Source: Streptomyces justiciae
GTDB taxonomy: Bacteria > Actinomycetota > Actinomycetes > Streptomycetales > Streptomycetaceae
DNA: 64,000 nt
NCBI RefSeq assembly: GCF_015163075.1
Contig: NZ_JADDXU010000001.1
Span: forward strand, 620,001 to 684,000
Direction of reading: 5' to 3'
Under the pieces are notes generated by a model that saw only the letters and a list, made by a program, of their open reading frames with translations, did not search any database and was not told where the DNA came from. The position numbers were made by a program, and so were the translations under genes. Position 1 is the first letter of the stretch. The number at the start of each line of letters is the position of its first letter. Positions 20,942-29,385 of the stretch are shown in pieces.

Positions 20942-22939
20942 ATGGGGGCCATTCCGACGCAACGGGAGAGCGATTCCCGTGCTTCTGATGCGCCTGTGCC
21001 CGGCGGTGTGCCCCCGTGCGCCCGGGCGCACGCCACCCTTCCCGGCAGCTCCCGGGCGCCGGGCGCCGCCCGCGCACTGCTGCGCGCCGCGCTCACGGAA
21101 TGGGCCGAACTCGCCCTGCCCGGCGCGGAACTGCTCACCGAACGCGTCACCGACGACCTCACCATCGTCACCAGCGAACTCGTCACCAACGCGGTCGTCC
21201 ACGCGGGCACCGACGTCGAACTGGACTGCCGTATGGAGGACACGGGCGCGGTGGTCGTGGAGGTCACCGACCACCACCCGTCGCGCGCCCCGCGCGCAGG
21301 CGCCCCCGAACCGCCGTACACGGCACCGGAGTACGCCCCCGGCACCCCAGAACTCGGCCGGGGCACCCCGGAGTACGGGCGCGGTCTGCGTCTCGTCGCC
21401 ACCCTCGCCGAGTCCTGGGGCATCACGTACCGCACCGGCTCCAAGACGGTGTGGGCCCGGCTCACCGACGAGGACGACGCGGACGTCGGCGACATGGAGG
21501 CGTACCCGGGAGAGCGCGGCCTGCGCGTCGCCGAGATCCTCGCCCCCGAACCCGCGCGCGCCGAACGCGACCGGGAGTGGCTCAACCGCGGTGCCCTGTC
21601 CTTCCTCGCCGAGGCCTCCGACCTGCTCGCCGGGCAACTCGACGAGGACCTGGTGGCCGCGCTCGCCGGACAGCTGATCGTGCCGCGGCTCGCCGACTGG
21701 TGCGCGGTGTGGCTGGAGGACGAGCTCATGGGCCGCTGGGGCTCCCCGCGCGCGACCGAGCCCGACGGCGGGCCGGGCGGCGGAGGCGTCGGAGGCTGGG
21801 GCGCCGACGGGATCGCCGGACCGGGACCGCGGCTCGCCCGCGTCTGGCACGGCAGCGAGAACCTCATCGAGGACCTGCGCCGGGCCCTGGAGAAGGAGGT
21901 CCCGCGGCTGCCGGACCCGCCGCGCTCGGGCCCCGTCCCCTTCCCCTGGCCCGGCGAGGCCCTCGGCCCGCACGGCATGCACGGCGCGGCCCTCGCGTAC
22001 CGCCTCATCGCCGGCGGCCGGCCGCTCGGCACGCTGGTCATCGGACGGGCGGGCCTGCTGCGCTTCCCCGACGAGATCACCGGGCTCGTCGAGGACCTCG
22101 GCCGCCGCGTCGCCCTCGCCATCAGCGCCGCCCGCCAGTACGCCCGCCAGGCCACCATCAGCGCCGTCCTCCAGCGCGGACTGCTGCCCGGCGCGGTCGC
22201 GGAGATCCCCGGCATGAGCAGCGCCCTCGTCCACGAACCCTGTGACAAGGCGGGCCCCAGCGGCGACTTCTACGACCTGTTCCCCTGCGGCGACGGCCGC
22301 TGGTGCTTCGCCATCGGCGACGTCCAGGGCAAGGGGCCCGAAGCCGCCGTGGTGATCGGCCTGGCCCGGCCCTGGCTGCGGCTGCTGGCCCGCGAGGGAT
22401 ACGCCGTCGCCGAGGTCCTCGACCGGCTCAATCAGCTCCTCCTCGACGACGCCACCGAGGCCGCGGACGCCGCCGCCCGCGCCTTCGCCGGACCGGTGGG
22501 ACCCGCCGGTCCCGCCGACGGCCCGCAGACCCGCTTCCTGTCGCTCCTCTTCGGCCAGCTCCGCCCCTTCGACGGCGGCGTCCAGTGCACCCTCGCCTCC
22601 GCCGGCCACCCCCTGCCGCTGCTCCTCGGACCGGACGGCGGGGTCCGCACGGTCGCCCAGCCGCAGACCCTCCTCGGGGTCGTCGAGGACGCCGTCTACA
22701 CCAGCGAGATCATCGAGCTGCGCCACGGCGACACCCTCCTGTGCGTCACCGACGGAGTCACCGAGCGGCGCAGCGGCTCCCGCCAGTTCGACGACGGTGA
22801 CGGCCTCGCGGCGGCCCTCGCCGGCTGCGCGGGCCTGACCGCCCCGCTCATCGCCGAGCGCATCAAACGCCTGGTCCACGAGTTCGGCGTACGACCGCCC
22901 GACGACGACCTGGCCCTGCTGGTGCTCCAGGCCGAGTAG
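20942..22939 (+). CDS. ATPase-GAF-PP2C (SpoIIE-type) regulatory phosphatase
   Basis: 665 residues. An N-terminal anti-sigma-type HATPase domain (about 40-185) has TIVTSELVTNAVVHAG and a G-box GTPEYGRGLRLV. A GAF-like domain (about 210-400) follows, then a SpoIIE-type PP2C phosphatase (about 430-665) with PSGDFYDLF, FAIGDVQGKGPEAA, SAGHPLPLLL and PPDDDLALLVL carrying the metal-binding Asp residues. Such proteins combine RsbW-like kinase and RsbU/SpoIIE-like phosphatase functions in partner-switching control of sigma factors. No sigma factor or anti-sigma antagonist is adjacent. Divergent transcription from the poly-HAMP kinase across 102 bases suggests shared control. Confidence 0.9.
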   Translation: MGAIPTQRESDSRASDAPVPGGVPPCARAHATLPGSSRAPGAARALLRAALTEWAELALPGAELLTERVTDDLTIVTSELVTNAVVHAGTDVELDCRMEDTGAVVVEVTDHHPSRAPRAGAPEPPYTAPEYAPGTPELGRGTPEYGRGLRLVATLAESWGITYRTGSKTVWARLTDEDDADVGDMEAYPGERGLRVAEILAPEPARAERDREWLNRGALSFLAEASDLLAGQLDEDLVAALAGQLIVPRLADWCAVWLEDELMGRWGSPRATEPDGGPGGGGVGGWGADGIAGPGPRLARVWHGSENLIEDLRRALEKEVPRLPDPPRSGPVPFPWPGEALGPHGMHGAALAYRLIAGGRPLGTLVIGRAGLLRFPDEITGLVEDLGRRVALAISAARQYARQATISAVLQRGLLPGAVAEIPGMSSALVHEPCDKAGPSGDFYDLFPCGDGRWCFAIGDVQGKGPEAAVVIGLARPWLRLLAREGYAVAEVLDRLNQLLLDDATEAADAAARAFAGPVGPAGPADGPQTRFLSLLFGQLRPFDGGVQCTLASAGHPLPLLLGPDGGVRTVAQPQTLLGVVEDAVYTSEIIELRHGDTLLCVTDGVTERRSGSRQFDDGDGLAAALAGCAGLTAPLIAERIKRLVHEFGVRPPDDDLALLVLQAE

Positions 22940-22957
22940 CCGCCGGGGTGCTGGACA

Positions 22958-24199
22958 ATGGAAGGCATGCCTTCCGCACTCCCCGACGGCGAGCCCGTCC
23001 CCGACGACGGCGCACTCCCCGCGCACGCGCTCTCCGGAGCCGCCGAGCGCCCCCTCGGGTTCTATCTGCACGTCCCCTACTGCGCGACCCGCTGCGGGTA
23101 CTGCGACTTCAACACCTACACCGCGACCGAGCTGCGCGGCACCGGCGGCGTCCTCGCCTCCCGCGACAACTACGCCGACACCCTGATCGACGAGATCCGG
23201 CTGGCCCGCAAGGTGCTCGGGGACGACCCGCGCGAGGTCCGCACGGTGTTCGTGGGCGGCGGTACGCCGACGCTGCTGGCCGCGGGCGATCTCGTACGGA
23301 TGCTCGCCGCGATCCGCGACGAGTTCGGGCTCGCGACGGACGCCGAGGTCACGACGGAGGCGAACCCGGAGTCGGTGGACCCGGCCTATCTCGCCACCCT
23401 GCGCGAGGGCGGCTTCAACCGGATCTCCTTCGGCATGCAGAGCGCGAAGCAGCATGTGCTGCGCGTGCTGGACCGGACCCACACGCCGGGGCGCCCCGAG
23501 GCGTGCGTGGCGGAGGCACGGGCGGCGGGCTTCGAGCACGTCAACCTGGACCTGATCTACGGCACGCCGGGGGAGTCGGACGACGACTGGCGGGCCTCGC
23601 TGGACGCGGCGATCGGGGCGGGGCCGGATCATGTCAGCGCGTACGCCTTGATCGTGGAGGAGGGTACGCAGCTGGCTCGGCGGATTCGTCGCGGCGAGGT
23701 TCCGATGACCGACGACGACGTGCACGCCGACCGGTATCTGATCGCGGAGGACGCGTTCGCGGCGGCCGGCTTCGACTGGTACGAGGTCTCGAACTGGGCC
23801 ACCTCCGAGGCCGGGCGGTGCCTCCACAACGAGCTGTACTGGCGTGGTGCCGACTGGTGGGGTGCGGGGCCGGGAGCGCACTCGCATGTGGGCGGGGTGC
23901 GCTGGTGGAACGTGAAGCATCCCGGCGCGTACGCGGCGGCGCTGGCGGCGGGGCGGTCGCCGGGGGCGGGGCGTGAGGTGTTGTCGGCGGAGGACCGGAG
24001 GGTCGAGCGGATTCTGCTGGAGTTGCGGTTGCGGGAGGGGGTGCCGCTTGACCTGCTCCGTGAGGAGGGCCTGCGTGCCGCTCGCCGGGCGCTGTCGGAC
24101 GGGCTTCTGCGGCAGGAGTCGTACGACGAGGGGCGGGCTGTGTTGACGCTTCGGGGGCGGTTGCTGGCGGATGCGGTGGTGCGGGATCTGGTGGATTAG
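22958..24199 (+). CDS. hemW: HemW-type radical SAM protein (coproporphyrinogen III oxidase-like)
   Basis: 413 residues. The radical SAM cluster motif CATRCGYC places Cys42, Cys46 and Cys49 in HVPYCATRCGYCDFNTY, followed by FVGGGTPTLL and TTEANPES. The SDDDWRASLDAAI and SAYALIVEEGTQLA blocks match the HemN/HemW family. HemW homologues bind haem and act as haem chaperones rather than as true oxygen-independent oxidases; the actinobacterial copy beside hrcA is usually HemW. It starts 18 bases after the phosphatase stop, so it may share its transcript. An alternative start is ATG 22967. Confidence 0.9.
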   Translation: MEGMPSALPDGEPVPDDGALPAHALSGAAERPLGFYLHVPYCATRCGYCDFNTYTATELRGTGGVLASRDNYADTLIDEIRLARKVLGDDPREVRTVFVGGGTPTLLAAGDLVRMLAAIRDEFGLATDAEVTTEANPESVDPAYLATLREGGFNRISFGMQSAKQHVLRVLDRTHTPGRPEACVAEARAAGFEHVNLDLIYGTPGESDDDWRASLDAAIGAGPDHVSAYALIVEEGTQLARRIRRGEVPMTDDDVHADRYLIAEDAFAAAGFDWYEVSNWATSEAGRCLHNELYWRGADWWGAGPGAHSHVGGVRWWNVKHPGAYAAALAAGRSPGAGREVLSAEDRRVERILLELRLREGVPLDLLREEGLRAARRALSDGLLRQESYDEGRAVLTLRGRLLADAVVRDLVD

Positions 24200-24227
24200 G
24201 GGCCTACGGGGGTGCCGCGGTCTGTTG

Positions 24228-24290
24228 TGTGGCGGGTGCGGGTGTGTGGGGGCTGGGCGCGCAGTTCCCCGCGCCCCTTAGGTGGGTGCA
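24228..24290. repeat. Intergenic convergent-gene element, copy 2
   Basis: GGGTGCGGGTGTGTGGGGGCTGGGCGCGCAGTTCCCCGCGCCCCTTA in pieces matches copy 1 almost base for base. It lies between the convergent stops of hemW and the DUF3097 gene. Confidence 0.75.
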
Positions 24291-24301
24291 GCTCGCCTCT
24301 T

Positions 24302-25105
24302 TTATGCCGTTACGAAGTCGATCAGTTCCTCGACCCTGCCCAGCAGCTCTGGCTCCAGGTCCTTGTAGGAGTTCACCCGCTTCAGGATCGCCTGCCATAC
24401 CGCGGCCGTGTTCTCTGAAGGCCAGCCCAGTGCCTTGCACACGCCCGTTTTCCAGTCCTGGCCGTGCGGGACGCGTGGCCACGCCTCGATGCCCAGGGAC
24501 GACGGTTTCACCGCCTCCCAGATGTCGATGTAGGGGTGGCCCACGACCAGGGCGTGTTCGCTGGTGACCGATGCCGCGATACGGGACTCCTTGCTGCCCG
24601 GCACCAAGTGGTCCACCAGGACGCCCAGCCGCGCGTCCGGGCCCGGCGCGAACTCCGCGACGATCGACGGGAGGTCGTCCACGCCCTCCAGGTACTCCAC
24701 CACGACGCCCTCGATGCGCAGGTCGTCGCCCCACACCTTCTCGACCAGTTCGGCGTCGTGCCGGCCCTCGACGTAGATGCGGCCGGCGCGGGCCACGCGG
24801 GCGCGGGCGCCGGGGACGGCCACCGAGCCGGAAGCCGTACGTGTGGGTCGTAGCGGAGTCGATGACGTGGGGCGTACGAGCGTCACCACCCTGCCCTCCA
24901 GCAGGAAGCCCCTCGGCTCCATCGGGAACACCCGGAGCTTGCCGAAGCGGTCCTCCAGGGTCACCGTGCCCGCCTCGCAGCGGATCACCGCGCCGCAGAA
25001 ACCGGTGCCCGGCTCCTCGACCACCAGGCCGGGCTCGGCCGGGACCTCCGGGACGGGCTTCGGCTTCTTCCACGGCGGGGTCAGGTCGGCGGAGTACTGG
25101 CGCAT
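24302..25105 (-). CDS. DUF3097 family protein with TOPRIM-like motif
   Basis: 267 residues from ATG 25105 (MRQYSADLTPPWKKPKPVPE). I recognise the actinobacterial DUF3097 family, function unknown. The N-terminal third is strand-rich (FCGAVIRCEAGTVTLEDRFGK), like a small beta-barrel. Residues about 108-180 read RIYVEGRHDAELVEKVW, then ARLGVLVDHLVPGSKESRIA; Glu113 and Asp165 stand where TOPRIM domains (primase, RNase M5) carry their metal-binding Glu and Asp. The C-terminus (KTGVCKALGWPSENTAAVWQAIL) is helical. TOPRIM assignment is my inference. It converges with hemW and is followed upstream by an MBL hydrolase on the same strand. Confidence 0.88.
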   Translation of the reverse strand: MRQYSADLTPPWKKPKPVPEVPAEPGLVVEEPGTGFCGAVIRCEAGTVTLEDRFGKLRVFPMEPRGFLLEGRVVTLVRPTSSTPLRPTRTASGSVAVPGARARVARAGRIYVEGRHDAELVEKVWGDDLRIEGVVVEYLEGVDDLPSIVAEFAPGPDARLGVLVDHLVPGSKESRIAASVTSEHALVVGHPYIDIWEAVKPSSLGIEAWPRVPHGQDWKTGVCKALGWPSENTAAVWQAILKRVNSYKDLEPELLGRVEELIDFVTA

Positions 25106-25136
25106 TCGGATGACGATAGGAGAAGCCCGCGGCCGG

Positions 25137-25868
25137 TCACCGCGACACGCCGAAACGTGCGGCCAGGGCGTCCCGCTGCGCCCGTACGAACGTCGCGTCC
25201 ACCACCGCTCCGTGACCGGGCACGTACAACGCGTCCTCGCCGCCCAGGTCCAGGAGCCGGTCCAGGGCGGCCGGCCAGTGCGACGGTACGGCGTCCGGGC
25301 CCGCCTGCGGCTCACCGGACTCCTCGACCAGATCGCCGCAGAACACCACCTCGGGCGAGCCGGGCACCAGCACCGCGAGGTCGTGGGCCGTGTGCCCCGG
25401 GCCGACGTTCGCCAGCAGGACCTGCCGGCCGCCGCCGAGGTCGAGGGTCCACTCGCCGGAGACCAGGTGGCGGGGGCGGGGGAGGGCATCGACCGCCTCG
25501 TCGGCCAGGTGCTCGGCCAGCCCCTCCCGTACCGCGTCCGCGCGCAGCTCCTCGCGGGCCTGGTGCTGAGCGAGGAGCGTGTCCATGCCGACCGGCCCGA
25601 ACACGTCCGCGCCCGCGAACGCGCCCGCGCCGAAGACATGGTCGAAGTGGGGGTGGGTCAGCGCGAGATGGGTCACACGGTGCCCGGCGAGCGCCTCCGC
25701 CTGCGCCCGCAGCCGTGCCCCCTCCGCGAGGCTCGACCCGGCGTCGACCAACAGGGCCGTGTCCGCGCCGACGACCAGCCCCGCCGTGCAGTCCCAGACC
25801 GGCAGCCGGCACCGGCCCACCCCGGCCGCCACCCTCTGCCACCCCAGCTCTTCCCAAGTCACCGTCAT
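25137..25868 (-). CDS. MBL-fold metallo-hydrolase
   Basis: 243 residues. The zinc motif HPHFDH is at residues 72-77 (LALTHPHFDHVFGAGAF). A later Asp/His pair (VLLANVGPGHTAHDLAV, VVFCGDLVEESG, YVPGHGAVVD) completes the binuclear site. The layout resembles glyoxalase II-like or quorum-quenching-type small MBL hydrolases, but the substrate cannot be assigned. It lies 31 bases upstream of DUF3097 on the same strand, so the pair may be one transcript, and it is divergent from hrcA. Confidence 0.88.
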   Translation of the reverse strand: MTVTWEELGWQRVAAGVGRCRLPVWDCTAGLVVGADTALLVDAGSSLAEGARLRAQAEALAGHRVTHLALTHPHFDHVFGAGAFAGADVFGPVGMDTLLAQHQAREELRADAVREGLAEHLADEAVDALPRPRHLVSGEWTLDLGGGRQVLLANVGPGHTAHDLAVLVPGSPEVVFCGDLVEESGEPQAGPDAVPSHWPAALDRLLDLGGEDALYVPGHGAVVDATFVRAQRDALAARFGVSR

Positions 25869-25921
25869 ACCGCGACGCTAGCCGTACAGGCGGTTCACGG
25901 GCTGTCACACCCGGGCCGACC

Positions 25922-25952
25922 TTGCCCGGGTGGTACCCCACCGCCGTACACT
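25922..25952 (+). promoter_or_regulatory. Candidate hrcA promoter
   Basis: TTGCCC (25922-25927) and TACACT (25947-25952) resemble a vegetative -35/-10 pair with a long 19-base spacer, placed just before the CIRCE operator. This is a by-eye match only. Confidence 0.4.
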
Positions 25953-25967
25953 GGGCCGCGGGGAACG

Positions 25968-25994
25968 CTGGCACTCGGACGGACAGAGTGCCAG
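25968..25994 (+). promoter_or_regulatory. CIRCE operator of hrcA-dnaJ
   Basis: Perfect nine-base inverted arms CTGGCACTC and GAGTGCCAG flank a nine-base spacer. This matches the CIRCE consensus (TTAGCACTC-N9-GAGTGCTAA) at seven positions per arm. It lies 38 bases before hrcA and downstream of the candidate -10, ideal for HrcA autoregulation. Confidence 0.92.
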
Positions 25995-26031
25995 GCGGGG
26001 GCCTGGGGAACGACTTCTGGAGGTGTGCGCG

Positions 26032-27048
26032 ATGCTGAGTGAACGCAGGCTTCAGGTGCTGCGCGCCATCGTCCAGGACTACGTCGGCACCGAGGAGCCC
26101 GTCGGTTCCAAGGCCCTCACCGAGCGGCACAACCTGGGCGTCTCCCCGGCGACCGTGCGCAACGACATGGCCGCCCTGGAGGACGAGGGGTTCATCGCCC
26201 AGCCGCACACCAGCGCCGGGCGTATCCCCACGGACAAGGGCTATCGGCTGTTCGTCGACAAGCTCGCGGGCGTCAAGCCGATGACGGCGCCCGAGCGGCG
26301 CGCGATCCAGAACTTCCTCGACGGCGCCGTCGACCTCGACGACGTGGTGGCCCGGACCGTGCGGCTGCTCGCGCAGCTCACCCGGCAGGTGGCGGTGGTG
26401 CAGTACCCGTCGCTGACCCGGTCCACGGTGCGGCATGTGGAGCTGCTCTCGCTCGCTCCCGCGCGCGTGATGCTCGTCCTGATCACCGACACCGGCCGGG
26501 TCGAGCAGCGCATGGTCGACTGCCCGGCGCCCTTCGGGGAGGCCTCGCTGGCCGATCTGCGGGCGCGCCTCAACAGCAGGGTCGCGGGGCGTCGGTTCAC
26601 CGATGTGCCGCGCCTGGTCGAGGACCTGCCCGAGGGCTTCGACGTCGAGGATCGGGGTACGGTCGCCACCGTGCTCTCCACTCTGCTGGAGACACTCGTC
26701 GAGGAGAACGAGGAGCGGTTGATGATCGGCGGAACCGCCAATCTCACCCGCTTCGGACATGACTTCCCCCTCACCATCCGGCCCGTCCTGGAGGCGCTGG
26801 AGGAGCAGGTCGTGCTCCTCAAGTTGCTTGGCGAGGCAGGGGATTCGGGCATGACCGTACGCATCGGTCACGAGAACGCCTATGAGGGACTCAACTCAAC
26901 TTCGGTGGTGTCGGTCGGCTACGGTTCGGGCGGCGAGGCAGTAGCCAAGCTCGGCGTGGTCGGACCGACCCGCATGGATTACCCGGGAACGATGGGAGCG
27001 GTACGCGCAGTGGCACGGTACGTCGGACAGATCCTGGCGGAGTCGTAA
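26032..27048 (+). CDS. hrcA: Heat-inducible transcription repressor HrcA
   Basis: 338 residues from ATG 26032 with GGAGGT seven bases upstream. The N-terminal winged helix ([26 protein letters not shown], then [33 protein letters not shown]) binds CIRCE, and a CIRCE site lies just upstream. A GAF-like middle domain and the HrcA C-terminal segment ([31 protein letters not shown]) follow. HrcA represses groE-type genes in Streptomyces and needs GroEL for activity. Its stop codon directly abuts the dnaJ GTG start, so the two are one operon. Confidence 0.97.
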   Translation: MLSERRLQVLRAIVQDYVGTEEPVGSKALTERHNLGVSPATVRNDMAALEDEGFIAQPHTSAGRIPTDKGYRLFVDKLAGVKPMTAPERRAIQNFLDGAVDLDDVVARTVRLLAQLTRQVAVVQYPSLTRSTVRHVELLSLAPARVMLVLITDTGRVEQRMVDCPAPFGEASLADLRARLNSRVAGRRFTDVPRLVEDLPEGFDVEDRGTVATVLSTLLETLVEENEERLMIGGTANLTRFGHDFPLTIRPVLEALEEQVVLLKLLGEAGDSGMTVRIGHENAYEGLNSTSVVSVGYGSGGEAVAKLGVVGPTRMDYPGTMGAVRAVARYVGQILAES

Positions 27049-28185
27049 GTGGCCACGGACTACTACGCCGTTCTCGGCGTGCGCCGCGACGCGTCGCAGG
27101 ATGAGATCAAGAAGGCGTTCCGTCGGCTCGCACGCGAGCTGCACCCGGACGTCAACCCCGATCCGAAGACCCAGGAGCGGTTCAAGGAGATCAACGCCGC
27201 TTACGAGGTGCTGTCGGACCCGCAGAAGAAGCAGGTCTACGACCTCGGCGGCGACCCGCTGTCCCAGGCGGGCGGCGGAGGCGCGGGCGGCTTCGGCGCC
27301 GGTGGCTTCGGGAACTTCTCGGACATCATGGACGCCTTCTTCGGTACGGCGTCGCAGCGGGGTCCGCGGTCGCGTACGCGGCGCGGCCAGGACGCGATGA
27401 TCCGGCTGGAGATCGAGCTCGACGAGGCGGCCTTCGGCACGACGAAGGACATCCAGGTCGACACCGCGATCGTCTGCTCCACCTGCAACGGTGAGGGTGC
27501 GGCGCCGGGGACCTCCGCGCAGACGTGTGACATGTGCCGGGGCCGCGGTGAGGTCTCGCAGGTCACCCGGTCCTTCCTGGGCCAGGTCATGACCTCGCGT
27601 CCCTGCCCGCAGTGCCAGGGCTTCGGTACGGTCGTGCCGACGCCGTGCCCCGAGTGCGCCGGTGACGGCCGGGTCCGCTCGCGTCGCACGCTGACGGTGA
27701 AGATCCCGGCCGGTGTCGACAACGGCACGCGGATCCAGCTCGCGGGCGAGGGCGAGGTCGGTCCCGGTGGCGGTCCCGCCGGTGACCTGTACGTCGAGAT
27801 CCACGAGCTGCCGCATCCGATGTTCCAGCGGCGCGGTGACGATCTGCACTGCACGGTGACGATCCCGATGACGGCGGCGGCTCTCGGCACGAAGGTGCCG
27901 CTGGAGACGCTGGACGGCATGGAAGAGGTCGACATCCGGCCGGGCACGCAGTCCGGCCAGTCGATCCCGCTGCACGGGCGGGGTGTCACGCATCTGCGGG
28001 GCGGGGGTCGTGGTGACCTCATCGTCCACGTCGAGGTGCAGACCCCGAACAAGCTGGACCCGGAGCAGGAGCGACTGCTGCGAGAGCTGGCGAAGCTGCG
28101 CGGCGAGGAGCGTCCTCAGGGGCAGTTCCAGCCGGGTCAGCAGGGGTTGTTCTCGCGGCTGAAGGACGCGTTCAACGGGCGCTGA
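27049..28185 (+). CDS. dnaJ: Molecular chaperone DnaJ (DnaJ2 type)
   Basis: 378 residues. The J domain (1-70) has HPD at 32-34. A Gly/Phe-rich linker (GGGGAGGFGAGGFGNFSDIM) and four CxxCxGxG zinc-binding repeats follow from Cys144 (CSTCNGEG, CDMCRGRG, CPQCQGFG, CPECAGDG). The C-terminal substrate-binding domains end in DAFNGR. It is a co-chaperone of DnaK. Position behind hrcA, with no spacer, marks the second DnaJ of Streptomyces rather than the dnaK-operon copy; this copy is under CIRCE/HrcA control. A GC-rich hairpin follows. Confidence 0.96.
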   Translation: MATDYYAVLGVRRDASQDEIKKAFRRLARELHPDVNPDPKTQERFKEINAAYEVLSDPQKKQVYDLGGDPLSQAGGGGAGGFGAGGFGNFSDIMDAFFGTASQRGPRSRTRRGQDAMIRLEIELDEAAFGTTKDIQVDTAIVCSTCNGEGAAPGTSAQTCDMCRGRGEVSQVTRSFLGQVMTSRPCPQCQGFGTVVPTPCPECAGDGRVRSRRTLTVKIPAGVDNGTRIQLAGEGEVGPGGGPAGDLYVEIHELPHPMFQRRGDDLHCTVTIPMTAAALGTKVPLETLDGMEEVDIRPGTQSGQSIPLHGRGVTHLRGGGRGDLIVHVEVQTPNKLDPEQERLLRELAKLRGEERPQGQFQPGQQGLFSRLKDAFNGR

Positions 28186-28194
28186 CGCGGGGTG

Positions 28195-28223
28195 GGCGCC
28201 GGCACCGCCAGGTGGCCGGCGCC
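28195..28223 (+). terminator. Terminator of the hrcA-dnaJ operon
   Basis: Nine-base arms GGCGCCGGC (28195-28203) and GCCGGCGCC (28215-28223), with an 11-base loop, are followed by TTCTTGT and begin nine bases after the dnaJ stop. Confidence 0.8.
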
Positions 28224-28296
28224 TTCTTGTGCCAGTGGACTATGCCTGCGGAAGGCCGGATTCGGACTTGTTCGGGGGACGTGACAACATGCGGGC

Positions 28297-29385
28297 ATGT
28301 CCTCCGCGCTGACCGGTCTCTTCCCCCTTCCGATCGTGCAGGCCCCCATGGCGGGCGGTGTCTCCGTGCCGCAGTTGGCTGCTGCCGTGTCCGAGGCCGG
28401 GGGGCTCGGGTTCCTCGCCGCCGGGTACAAGACGGCCGACGGCATGTACCAGGAGATCAAGCAGCTGCGCGGGCTGACCGGGCGGCCCTTCGGCGTCAAC
28501 CTCTTCATGCCGCAGCCCGAGTACGCCGATCCCGCGGCGGTCGACGTGTACGCGCACCAGCTGGCCGGCGAGGCCTCCTGGTACGAGACCGAGCTCGGTG
28601 ACCGCGACAGCGGGCGGGACGACGGATACGACGCCAAGCTCGCCGTACTCCTCGACAATCCCGTACCCGTCGTCTCCTTCCACTTCGGCGTCCCGAACGG
28701 TGAGGTGCTGGAGGCGCTGCGGCGGGCGGGGACCTTCACGCTCGTCACCGCGACCACCCCCGACGAGGCCCTCGCCGTGGAGCGGGCCGGGGCCGACGCG
28801 GTCATCGCGCAGGGCGTCGAGGCGGGCGGGCATCAGGGCACCCATCGGGACATCCCCGAGAACGACGGGGCCGGGCTCGGGCTGCTCTCGCTCGTCGGGC
28901 AGATCCGGGAGACGGTCCGGATTCCCGTCGTCGCCGCCGGCGGCCTCATGCGCGGCAGCCAGATCGCCGCCGTCCTCGCCGCGGGCGCCGGCGCCGCCCA
29001 GCTCGGCACCGCCTTCCTCGCCACCCCCGAGTCCGGCGCCGCGGAGATCCACAAGCAGGCGCTGACCAACCCGCTCTTCGTACGGACGGAACTCACCCGG
29101 GCCTTCTCCGGCCGGCCGGCCCGCGGGCTCGTCAACCGGTTCATGCGCGAGCACGGCCCGTACGCCCCCGCCGCCTACCCCGAGGTGCACCACCTCACCT
29201 CACCCCTGCGCAAGGCCGCCGCCAAGGCCAAGGACGCGCAGGGCATGGCCCTGTGGGCGGGACAGGGGCACCGGATGGCCCGTCCGCTGCCCGCCGGGCA
29301 GCTCGTGGAGGTGCTGGCCGCCGAACTCGCCGACGCCACGACAGCGTTGTCCGGTCACCGCAGCGCCGGAGGTGACCTCCGATGA
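28297..29385 (+). CDS. Nitronate monooxygenase / 2-nitropropane dioxygenase-like flavoprotein
   Basis: 362 residues. FMN-dependent TIM barrel: N-terminal LPIVQAPMAGGVSVPQLAAAVSEAGGLGFLAAGY, GRPFGVNLFM, the catalytic His region QGVEAGGHQGTH, then VPVVAAGGLMRGSQIAAVLAAGAGAAQLGTAFL for phosphate binding. Family members oxidise propionate-3-nitronate or other nitronates; some relatives are enoyl reductases (FabK), so the substrate is uncertain. It overlaps rsmE by four bases (ATGA), which suggests they are cotranscribed although the functions seem unrelated. Confidence 0.9.
   Translation: MSSALTGLFPLPIVQAPMAGGVSVPQLAAAVSEAGGLGFLAAGYKTADGMYQEIKQLRGLTGRPFGVNLFMPQPEYADPAAVDVYAHQLAGEASWYETELGDRDSGRDDGYDAKLAVLLDNPVPVVSFHFGVPNGEVLEALRRAGTFTLVTATTPDEALAVERAGADAVIAQGVEAGGHQGTHRDIPENDGAGLGLLSLVGQIRETVRIPVVAAGGLMRGSQIAAVLAAGAGAAQLGTAFLATPESGAAEIHKQALTNPLFVRTELTRAFSGRPARGLVNRFMREHGPYAPAAYPEVHHLTSPLRKAAAKAKDAQGMALWAGQGHRMARPLPAGQLVEVLAAELADATTALSGHRSAGGDLR

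Noticed and set aside
16676..23920. A single 2400-codon minus-strand reading frame joining the hybrid kinase to an upstream extension
   Set aside because: The part beyond 20839 is antisense to the PP2C phosphatase and hemW, has no domain and a poor composition. The kinase starts naturally at ATG 20839.
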